14,600 bases of DNA, taken from the NCBI GenBank assembly GCA_021647145.1, contig JAKIVF010000093.1:1-14600 (forward strand). The letters run 5' to 3'. Shown here one piece after another: positions 7,699 through 14,107 of the stretch (its first letter is position 1; each line of letters begins with the position of its first letter). The position numbers and the translations under genes are program-made. Source of the stretch: Methylococcaceae bacterium (lineage in GTDB: Bacteria; Pseudomonadota; Gammaproteobacteria; Methylococcales; Methylomonadaceae). The notes beneath the pieces were generated by a model, which saw nothing but the letters and a program-made list of their open reading frames with translations, did no database searches and was not told the DNA's origin.

Positions 7699-9651
7699 TT
7701 ATTTTTTAAGTTCGTTACGATAACGCGCCAAGGCCCAAAGTGGAAAAAATTTATCATAGCCATGGTATTTAAGATAAAAAACTTTTGGAAACCCTGGTGC
7801 AGTGAAACATTCATCGTTCCATACGCCATCGGCTTGTTGTTCGCGTAAAATAAAGTCAATTCCGGCTTTAACTTCAGGGCTACTTACTTCGCCAGCTGCA
7901 ATCAAGCCTATCACAGCCCAAGCTGTTTGAAATGAAGTGCTAAAGTGATATTTTCCAGCATATTTTTTTATATCATAATAGCTTTTATTATCTTCACCCC
8001 AGCCTCCGTCTTCACGTTGCACGCTTTTTAAATAGCTTGCAGCTTTTGTAAATAAAGGGTCTGTTTTTTCTATATCCGTTTGTTCAAGGCCTATTAATAC
8101 AGACCAAGTACCATAAATATAGTTTGTTCCCCAGCGACCAAACCAAGAGCCGTCTTGTTCTTGTTCTTCACGAATGTAATTAATAGTTCGCTCTAAAGCA
8201 GGTAAATATTCAGCGTGATTCTGAGCGGCCTTGGCTAATAACATGGCACAGCGTCCACTAACATCAGCAGTTGGAGGGTCAAGTAAAGCACCATGGTCTG
8301 CAAAAGGGATTTCGTCTAAATAATAATTGGTATTATCAACATCAAAAGCGCCATAACCACCATTTTTCGACTGCATACCAACAACCCAGCGAGTTGCCCT
8401 GTGTATTGATTCTTCAAGTCCAGGCAAATCAGCATCAGCCATTACAAATGCTACTAGAGCTGTATCGTCTACGTCAGGATAGTGGGGGTTTTCAAATTGG
8501 AATGCCCATCCACCTCCATCAATTTCAGGTTTTGCTATTCGCCAATCCCCTGGTTCGTCAGAAAGTTGTTTGGTTTTAAACCAGTCATAAGCTTTTGTTA
8601 AGCTTTGGCAGTTTCTATGTTTATCAGCTTCTTGAAGTGCCATTGCAGCTAAGCCTGTGTCCCATATAGGGGATAGACAGGGTTGGCAATAGGCGTCGTC
8701 TTTGTTAATTACTAAAAGTTTGTCTATAGCCTTTCGTGCTGTGATGACATGTTCATGATCTTTGGGGTAGCCTAATAAGATGAGTGCTTCATAAGAATTA
8801 ACCATGGCAGGAAAAATACCTCCTAAACCATCCTCACCATTTAAGCGTTCTGTAATCCATGCATCGGCTTTATCAGTCGCTGACTTATGCATTTTTTTAG
8901 AGATAAAAGGGCGAGTCATTCGGCCAAATTTATCTAAAGCAAGAAAGCATTTGTTGAGAAAAGTTCGTTTGGGGAAGTATTGTTTTTCTTTATCTGGATC
9001 GATAAGGAAAAGCTCACGAATACTGATATTATGAGGGTTTATTGCTTTTGCTTTGTAGGTACAAATAATAAATAAAGGTACCATCACTGTGCGTGACCAG
9101 TAAGATACTTTATCTAAATGGAATGGAAACCATTTAGGTAATAGCATGATTTCTACTGGAATATAGGGTACGCCTCGCCAAGGGAGCTGTTCAAAGGTTG
9201 CCAATGCAATGCGAGTGAAAACGTTCGCTTTTGCCGCACCGCCTTGGTCTAGGATATAAGCTCGTAGTTTTTGCATGTGAGGTGCGTCAATTAAGTCACC
9301 TGCCATTTTTAAGGCATAGTAGGCTTTTATGCTACAACTAATATCACCTTCACCCCCGGCAAATAAAGGATAATGTCCTTCTTCTGATTGTCTGGTACGA
9401 ATGTAGTTTGCTAATTTAGCCTGCAATTCTTCATTAATATCATCAAGGTAATGCATCATCATGATGTATTCAGACGGTATTGTACAGTCTGCTTCTAATT
9501 CAAATACCCAAAAACCATCTTTATCTTGAAGACTTAAAAGCTTTTCCTGGGCTTTATCTATGGCAATATCAAGCTTGCTTTTCGTTGCTTTTGTTGTAGA
9601 GTTGCTGGCAATAGAAATACATTCTGCATACTGACCTGATTCATTCAACAT
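7699..9651 (-). CDS. shc: Squalene-hopene cyclase
   Basis: Shc cyclises squalene to hopene/diplopterol as a membrane-associated enzyme. The length of 650 residues is normal. The catalytic acid motif is DVDDTA at 393-398 (DXDD), with Asp395 the likely proton donor. QW-type repeats that brace the alpha-barrels are visible: LQDKDGFWVF (41-50), QSKNGGYGAF (427-436), QEQDGSWFGRWG (497-508), QREDGGWGEDNKSY (545-558) and QQADGVWND (605-613). WFPFHLDKVSYWSRTVMVP (174-192) matches the conserved N-terminal half. The ATG follows AAAGGT, which overlaps the squalene synthase stop, leaving a 10-nt gap. It is therefore the second gene of the leftward operon. HpnF is another name for this gene. Nothing is truncated or missing. 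Confidence 0.97.
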   Translation of the reverse strand: MLNESGQYAECISIASNSTTKATKSKLDIAIDKAQEKLLSLQDKDGFWVFELEADCTIPSEYIMMMHYLDDINEELQAKLANYIRTRQSEEGHYPLFAGGEGDISCSIKAYYALKMAGDLIDAPHMQKLRAYILDQGGAAKANVFTRIALATFEQLPWRGVPYIPVEIMLLPKWFPFHLDKVSYWSRTVMVPLFIICTYKAKAINPHNISIRELFLIDPDKEKQYFPKRTFLNKCFLALDKFGRMTRPFISKKMHKSATDKADAWITERLNGEDGLGGIFPAMVNSYEALILLGYPKDHEHVITARKAIDKLLVINKDDAYCQPCLSPIWDTGLAAMALQEADKHRNCQSLTKAYDWFKTKQLSDEPGDWRIAKPEIDGGGWAFQFENPHYPDVDDTALVAFVMADADLPGLEESIHRATRWVVGMQSKNGGYGAFDVDNTNYYLDEIPFADHGALLDPPTADVSGRCAMLLAKAAQNHAEYLPALERTINYIREEQEQDGSWFGRWGTNYIYGTWSVLIGLEQTDIEKTDPLFTKAASYLKSVQREDGGWGEDNKSYYDIKKYAGKYHFSTSFQTAWAVIGLIAAGEVSSPEVKAGIDFILREQQADGVWNDECFTAPGFPKVFYLKYHGYDKFFPLWALARYRNELKK

Positions 9652-9661
9652 GGCGTGACCT

Positions 9662-10750
9662 TTATTGTTTAACAGTTTGAGGCAAGTACTGCCAATTAGG
9701 TGTTTTTAGGCTACTACTGGAAATGTTATACAGTAGTGATAAAAGTGTGTTGCTTCGAGTCGATAATTTACATGCAAGGATGGTTTTTTTTACATCTCTG
9801 CGTGTTATTTTTACTTGGCTTGAATCATCGCAATCAAGAGTTTTCTTAATATTCTTTAGTGTCAAGACTGACATCCCAATTGCCCATAAGCAGAAGTTTC
9901 TAATGCCTGTTTCATTTCTAGGTATTAGTTGTGTATAACGTAAAGCGTTTTGCAAATGTTCATTGGCAATGCTAATTAAATGTTCTAAGCCAAGGCGAAA
10001 ATTTTCATCACTAGTATCGGGACTTAGGTTTTTAAGGTCGAAACCGGTTTCAGTGAAAATATCTTGAGGAAGCCAGCAAACTTCTCGTTTAGCATCATCC
10101 CAAATATCTTTCAGAATATTCGTCATTTGCAAACCTTGCCCAAAAGAAACAGAGAGCTTCAATAATTCATCTTTATGGATATCTATATCTGCTGAATAAT
10201 GGCAGAAAAGTTTAGCAAGCATTTCACCAACACAACCAGCAACGTAGTAGCAATAATTATCCATATCAGCCATTGTTTTAACACCAGCTTTCAAATTCAT
10301 AGCTTGAAAAACTGGCATGCCTTTACCCATGGTTTCAACGCAACATAAGAGAGCATCTATTTGGGCTGGATCAAAAGAATGGGTGATTTCTATCACTCTA
10401 GGTGTCAGACGAATCAAACAATGTTCAGCAGGAATTGTTTGTTTAGAGAGTTTGGGGGCCAATTCTTCTGAAAAAGATTGTGCATTTTTTCCTGTTTTAA
10501 CAACTTGGATAAAAGCAGAACAGAAATAGTCCTTTTGCTTGGCATCAAGAGAAATTTCATCTTCTATAGTATCAACGATGCGACATAGCAAATAAGCATT
10601 AGCAACAGCGGGGTGTAATTCGTCAGGTAACTGAGGTATTGTCAATGCAAAAGTGCGTGATACACCCTCAAGCAAAATAGCTTGGAATTCAGTATCAAGA
10701 AGTTTGTTGAAAGCCTCCAGGTTTTTTAAGGATAGTTCTAATCCGGACAT
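9662..10750 (-). CDS. Squalene synthase (single-enzyme, SQS type)
   Basis: This enzyme joins two farnesyl diphosphates through presqualene diphosphate to squalene. At 362 residues it is longer than HpnC or HpnD (about 270-300). It carries the SQS pattern: SRTFALTIPQLP (31-42), the first Asp-rich motif DTIED (60-64), YCYYVAGCVGE (166-176) and the second Asp motif NILKDIWDD (211-219). The C-terminal half has NETGIRNFCLWAIGMSVLTL. No hpnC or hpnE is next to it, which supports a one-enzyme route rather than HpnCDE. No C-terminal membrane anchor is evident, so it is probably soluble. It is the first gene of the leftward operon and the nearest to the divergent control region. The ATG at 10750 has no strong Shine-Dalgarno. 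Presqualene diphosphate synthase is the alternative but fits length and motifs less well. Confidence 0.9.
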   Translation of the reverse strand: MSGLELSLKNLEAFNKLLDTEFQAILLEGVSRTFALTIPQLPDELHPAVANAYLLCRIVDTIEDEISLDAKQKDYFCSAFIQVVKTGKNAQSFSEELAPKLSKQTIPAEHCLIRLTPRVIEITHSFDPAQIDALLCCVETMGKGMPVFQAMNLKAGVKTMADMDNYCYYVAGCVGEMLAKLFCHYSADIDIHKDELLKLSVSFGQGLQMTNILKDIWDDAKREVCWLPQDIFTETGFDLKNLSPDTSDENFRLGLEHLISIANEHLQNALRYTQLIPRNETGIRNFCLWAIGMSVLTLKNIKKTLDCDDSSQVKITRRDVKKTILACKLSTRSNTLLSLLYNISSSSLKTPNWQYLPQTVKQ

Positions 10751-10780
10751 ATTCTGCTAGTGAGTTTGAATTTAAACAAT

Positions 10781-10809
10781 ATAATAATGGGTTTGTTGGT
10801 TTTTTGCAA
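10781..10809 (-). promoter_or_regulatory. Candidate sigma-70 promoter for the squalene synthase-shc-hpnGNO-dxs operon
   Basis: Read on the minus strand, TTGCAA (10809-10804) and TATTAT (10786-10781) are separated by 17 nt. Transcription would begin near 10774, giving a leader of roughly 24 nt before the ATG at 10750. The match is moderate (4 of 6 in the -35 and 5 of 6 in the -10). A second -10-like TATAAT on this strand (10830-10825) lacks a good -35. Confidence 0.35.
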
Positions 10810-11132
10810 AATATTGTTGTTTAGATTATAAAGACGACCTGTTGAATGAATAAATATTTGAATTTTTATTCCATTTTTTGATTTTATATATAATGTTAGA
10901 TAATCTATACAGAAGGTTGATAATAATATATTTATTTGACAACTAAATGCCTTAATTAATGCTTAATTTATAAGTTATGTTGTTTTTTATAAACTTTAAA
11001 GGTAGTTTATATTTAAAAAAAAGAGTATTCTTATACTTAATTTTTAAGTCATTGTATTTATATAGGCTATCTTCAGTTGTGAATATAAATTAGGATTATT
11101 TTTAGTCATTATTTTGAATATTGTGTTGTTTA

Positions 11133-11161
11133 TTGACCACTTGAAAGTATTTTTTTAGAAT
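11133..11161 (+). promoter_or_regulatory. Candidate sigma-70 promoter for hpnH-hpnM-mlaA
   Basis: TTGACC (11133-11138) and TAGAAT (11156-11161) are separated by exactly 17 nt, each 5 of 6 to consensus. Transcription would begin around 11167-11169, just before the AGAGAGG ribosome site (11172-11178). This leaves a leader of only about 16 nt. Of the promoter-like matches I found in the window, this is the best. Confidence 0.5.
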
Positions 11162-11183
11162 TGTAGTTTTTAGAGAGGTAAGT

Positions 11184-12287
11184 ATGAGCGTTCCTTTACG
11201 TCAACAGTTGGCCGTTGGAAGTTATTTAATAAAGCAAAAGTTAAAAGGTGTAAAAAAATATCCTTTAGTATTAATGCTTGAACCCTTATATCGTTGCAAC
11301 TTGGCTTGTGCTGGTTGTGGAAAAATTGATCATCCGGATGATATTTTAGATAAACGCCTTTCTGTAAAAGAATGTTTAGATGCTGTTGATGAATGTAATG
11401 CGCCGATGGTGTCTATTCCAGGGGGGGAGCCATTAATTCATAAGGAAATGCCTGAGATTGTTGAAGGAATAGTGGCTAGAAAGAAATTTGTTTATTTGTG
11501 TACCAATGCATTACTATTAAAAAAGAGAATCAAAGATTATACTCCTTCACCTTATTTAACATTTTCGGTTCATCTGGATGGAAATAAAGAACGACATGAT
11601 ACCTCTGTTTGTCAGAAGGGTGTGTTTGATATTGCGGTTGAAGCAATAAAACTGGCTTTAGATAAAGGTTTTAGAGTCACAGTTAATTGTACTTTATTTC
11701 AGGGAGAAACAGCACCAGAAGTTGCTGAGTTTTTAGATTACGTTGCTGACTTAGGTGTAGAAGGCGTTACTATTGCGCCTGGATTTAGTTATGAACATGC
11801 GCCCCAGCAAGATGTTTTTATTAAAGGTAAAGATGTAAAAGACTTATTTAGAAATATTTTTTCTTTAGGAAAAGGGCGGAAATGGAATTTGAATCACTCT
11901 TCTTTATATCTTGATTTTCTTGCTGGAAACCAAGCCTATGACTGTACTCCTTGGGGAAACCCAACGCGTAATGTTTTTGGTTGGCAAAAACCTTGTTATT
12001 TGCTGGCAGATGAAGGCCATGTAGATACTTTTCAGGAGTTGCTGGATACAACACCATGGGAAAAATATGGCAATGTTAATAATCCAAAATGTGAAAATTG
12101 CATGGCACACTGTGGTTTTGAAGCGACAGCAGTAGAAGATATGCTGGCTAATCCTTTAAAAGGTTTAATGGTTTCTTTACGCGGACCTAAAACAACTGGA
12201 GATATGGTTGAAGTGGCCACGCCCAGTTATCTTGAAAGTGATGATTTTTCTTCTATCTCGAAGATTCCAGTAAAGATTGAGTCTTAA
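11184..12287 (+). CDS. hpnH: Adenosylhopene synthase HpnH, radical SAM
   Basis: HpnH attaches the 5'-deoxyadenosyl group of S-adenosylmethionine to diploptene, the first step in side-chain building. The 367-residue protein has the radical SAM cluster motif CNLACAGC with Cys38, Cys42 and Cys45 as [4Fe-4S] ligands. SAM-binding PGGEP follows at 79-83. A C-terminal cysteine region has CTPWGNPTRNVFGWQKPCYLL-type sequence at about 250-275 and CENCMAHCG near 301-309, as expected for the HpnH-specific C-terminal domain. The ATG has a good AGAGAGG Shine-Dalgarno 5 nt upstream. It is the first gene of the rightward operon, divergent from the genes for its substrate supply. Family length and motifs are complete. 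Confidence 0.96.
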   Translation: MSVPLRQQLAVGSYLIKQKLKGVKKYPLVLMLEPLYRCNLACAGCGKIDHPDDILDKRLSVKECLDAVDECNAPMVSIPGGEPLIHKEMPEIVEGIVARKKFVYLCTNALLLKKRIKDYTPSPYLTFSVHLDGNKERHDTSVCQKGVFDIAVEAIKLALDKGFRVTVNCTLFQGETAPEVAEFLDYVADLGVEGVTIAPGFSYEHAPQQDVFIKGKDVKDLFRNIFSLGKGRKWNLNHSSLYLDFLAGNQAYDCTPWGNPTRNVFGWQKPCYLLADEGHVDTFQELLDTTPWEKYGNVNNPKCENCMAHCGFEATAVEDMLANPLKGLMVSLRGPKTTGDMVEVATPSYLESDDFSSISKIPVKIES

Positions 12288-12333
12288 ATGATTGTGATTA
12301 GGTCGATGATTTTGATTAATGTATGTGGAAATT

Positions 12334-12340
12334 GGGGAGG
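12334..12340 (+). promoter_or_regulatory. Strong ribosome binding site that decides the hpnM start
   Basis: GGGGAGG at 12334-12340 is the best Shine-Dalgarno in this operon. It lies 5 nt before TTG 12346 and 2 nt before GTG 12343, and downstream of the in-frame ATG at 12319. It therefore argues for a TTG (or GTG) start, not the ATG. Confidence 0.6.
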
Positions 12341-12345
12341 GTGTG

Positions 12346-12987
12346 TTGAATTTATTTAAAACTGGAAAACTAATAATAGTTTTTTTTATATTGTTTTTTG
12401 GATTTAATATTTCACTTTTTGCTGAAACATCGAGTGAACTAAATGTTCAAAAAAATCTAAGTGCAAAAGAAGTTGTTCTTACTTTTCAAAATGAGCTTCT
12501 AGATATTATGAAGCAAGGAAAAAAACTGGGTTTTAAGGGACGATATGAAAAATTTGAACCAGCAATTGTTAAAAGCCATGATTTAGAAAAAGTAGCAAGG
12601 ATTGTTGTAGGTAAAGAATGGAAAGGCTTTTCGGAAGAGCAAAAACAAAAATTAACTGAGGTTTTTTCTCGTCTTAGTATCGCCTCTTATGCACATAACT
12701 TTAAAGAATTCTCTGGTGAATCATTTGAATTTTTATCAGAAGATAAAACTGCTAGAGGTGGATTTATTATCTATACAGTTTTTATTCTTCCTGACGATAA
12801 GGATGTTAAATTTGATTATATGCTAAAGAAAAAATCTGATAACTGGATGATAATTAATGTAATTGCAGCAGGAGTCAGTGATTTGGCTTTAAAAAGATCA
12901 GAATATACCAGTATTTTAAAACGTGAAGGATTTGAAGCTTTGATTGCAAAAATCACTGAAAAAATTGATAATTACACTAATCAATAA
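12346..12987 (+). CDS. hpnM: MlaC/Ttg2D-family periplasmic lipid-binding protein, HpnM type
   Basis: This is a secreted protein of the MlaC/toluene-tolerance Ttg2D family, whose members carry lipids across the periplasm. The family call rests on the ordered pattern VARIVVGKEWKGFSEEQKQK, then LSIASYAHNF, and a C-terminal VSDLALKRSEYTSILKREG helix. HpnM is the name used when the gene sits in hopanoid loci. From TTG 12346 the product has 213 residues. An N-terminal KTGK is followed by the hydrophobic stretch LIIVFFILFFGFNISLFA, so a Sec signal peptide probably ends at FA-ET. An in-frame ATG at 12319 would add nine residues but lacks a ribosome site. It lies 58 nt after the hpnH stop and 17 nt before mlaA. 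No mlaD, mlaE or mlaF is nearby, so HpnN may be its inner-membrane partner here; that is inference. Confidence 0.85.
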   Translation: MNLFKTGKLIIVFFILFFGFNISLFAETSSELNVQKNLSAKEVVLTFQNELLDIMKQGKKLGFKGRYEKFEPAIVKSHDLEKVARIVVGKEWKGFSEEQKQKLTEVFSRLSIASYAHNFKEFSGESFEFLSEDKTARGGFIIYTVFILPDDKDVKFDYMLKKKSDNWMIINVIAAGVSDLALKRSEYTSILKREGFEALIAKITEKIDNYTNQ

Positions 12988-13004
12988 ATTCATGGTTATG
13001 TTTT

Positions 13005-13991
13005 ATGCTTTCATTGTTATTCAAAAAAGATAGATCAAAGCTATTTTTTGTCAGTGTTTTTCTAATATTATTTTTTTTATCAGGTTGTGCTAGTCATCAT
13101 TCGATTGACTCAGAGCCAAGTGTCGTTGAAGTTAATGAGCAAGAAATTGACCCGTTTGAGGGAGTTAATCGTAAAGTCTATTCTTTTAATAAGGTAGTCG
13201 ACGAATACGTTGCAAAGCCTATATCCGATGCTTATATTTGGGTTACGCCAAAAATTGTGCAAACTGGTGTTTCAAATTTCTTTAATAATCTTTCAGATAT
13301 TAATGTTTTTTTGAACGATTTTATGCAAGGAAAGCTTCGTCAGGGCGGGCTAGATACAGGGCGATTTCTTGTTAACTCAACCCTTGGGCTAGGTGGCTTA
13401 TTTGATGTAGCTACTGGGTTTGGCCTACAACAAAATGAAGAAGATTTTGCTCAAACCCTTGCTGTTTGGGGAGTGCCTCAAGGCCCCTATCTAATGATAC
13501 CTGTTCTTGGGCCAATGACAAGTAGAGGTATTCCCGGAGCAGTTTTTGATGCAGCAGCTAACCCTACTTCTTATATTGGATTTGGCGTTCCTCTTCAGTT
13601 TCTTCAGATGCTTCAGGTCATTAATGCACGAGCCAATGCGGAAGGTGATTTAAAATTTATTAATGAAGCGGCGTTAGATCCTTATATTTTTACTCGAGAA
13701 GCTTTTCTACAATACCGGAAAAATTTAATTGCTGATGGTGAATTATCAGGAAATGAAGATGACTTTTTCGATTTGGAAGATGATTTTTATGAAGAAGATC
13801 AAAATGAGTCAATAAATTTGGATATTGACAACAAGCCAGTGGTCAGTAAAGAGGTTAAAGTAAATTCTGCTCCTACTCTTCCAGTAATATCACCTCAGGT
13901 TGAGGAAGTAGATATTGATGAACAGATAAGACAAGTTCGTTTAAGACTAAAATTAAGGTCTACTAGAGTTGAAAATACTGTGTTTGAATAA
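13005..13991 (+). CDS. mlaA: MlaA/VacJ-family outer-membrane lipoprotein with acidic C-terminal extension
   Basis: MlaA is the outer-membrane lipoprotein that exchanges lipids with periplasmic MlaC. A signal peptide ends in the lipobox LSGC, with Cys28 as the lipidated residue. The family signature DPFEGVNRKVYSFN starts at residue 49, and DFAQTLAVWGVPQGPYLMIP is at 147-166. The conserved domain ends near residue 240. The remaining ~85 residues are unusual: a strongly acidic segment around 250-268 (DDFFDLEDDFYEED), then a low-complexity linker and a charged end, QIRQVRLRLKLRS. E. coli MlaA has 251 residues against 328 here. The ATG at 13005 has no clear Shine-Dalgarno, and a preceding ATG at 12992 is out of frame. 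It is the last gene of the rightward operon. Its presence after the MlaC-like gene suggests hopanoid or phospholipid traffic at the outer membrane. Confidence 0.92.
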   Translation: MLSLLFKKDRSKLFFVSVFLILFFLSGCASHHSIDSEPSVVEVNEQEIDPFEGVNRKVYSFNKVVDEYVAKPISDAYIWVTPKIVQTGVSNFFNNLSDINVFLNDFMQGKLRQGGLDTGRFLVNSTLGLGGLFDVATGFGLQQNEEDFAQTLAVWGVPQGPYLMIPVLGPMTSRGIPGAVFDAAANPTSYIGFGVPLQFLQMLQVINARANAEGDLKFINEAALDPYIFTREAFLQYRKNLIADGELSGNEDDFFDLEDDFYEEDQNESINLDIDNKPVVSKEVKVNSAPTLPVISPQVEEVDIDEQIRQVRLRLKLRSTRVENTVFE

Positions 13992-13992
13992 G

Positions 13993-14083
13993 GGGTTTGT
14001 ATAAAGGGTTTGTATAAAGGGTTTGTATAAAGGGTTTGTATAAAGGGTTTGTATAAAGGGTTTGTATAAAGGGAGTGTAAGAC
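13993..14083. repeat. 13-bp tandem repeat array, six perfect copies plus a degenerate seventh
   Basis: The unit GGGTTTGTATAAA occurs six times without a mismatch, at 13993, 14006, 14019, 14032, 14045 and 14058 (each 13 bp). A degraded copy, GGGAGTGTAAGAC, follows at 14071-14083. The array begins two bases after the mlaA stop codon and lies between mlaA and the convergent apt. Perfect identity suggests recent expansion by slippage. Every copy contains TATAAA, a -10-like hexamer. The unit is not self-complementary, so it is not a hairpin array. Confidence 0.97.
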
Positions 14084-14107
14084 CCTCTTTTAAAAATAGA
14101 AAAGTTG

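Larger units (their letters stand above)
10751..11183. promoter_or_regulatory. Divergent control region between the two hopanoid operons
   Basis: These 433 bases, much more AT-rich than the genes, carry no convincing ORF. They separate the leftward squalene synthase operon from hpnH. They hold one candidate promoter for each direction (listed separately) and several short dyads. The best dyad is TATAAACT (10988-10995) with AGTTTATA (11004-11011), 8 bp around an 8-nt loop. Another is ACTTAA/TTAAGT (11035-11040 and 11044-11049). A near-direct repeat, GCCTTAATT/TGCTTAATT, lies around 10949-10968. The length is more than two core promoters need, which leaves room for shared regulator binding. No known operator is recognisable. 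Confidence 0.55.

Noticed and set aside
9662..10750. Identification as HpnD or phytoene synthase
   Set aside because: The length of 362 residues and the YCYYVAG and C-terminal motifs fit SQS-type squalene synthase better, and no hpnC or hpnE is adjacent.
10936..10964. Perfect TTGACA at 10936-10941 as a -35 for hpnH
   Set aside because: No acceptable -10 hexamer lies 16-18 nt downstream; the TTGACC/TAGAAT pair nearer the gene is better.
12319..12345. ATG at 12319 (or GTG at 12343) as the hpnM start
   Set aside because: The ATG has no ribosome site and the GTG is only 2 nt from GGGGAGG; TTG 12346 has ideal spacing and gives a normal signal peptide. The choice is not certain.
14070..14092. AGGG/CCCT hairpin followed by TTTT as an mlaA terminator
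   Set aside because: The stem is only 4 bp before a mismatch, too weak to call an intrinsic terminator.
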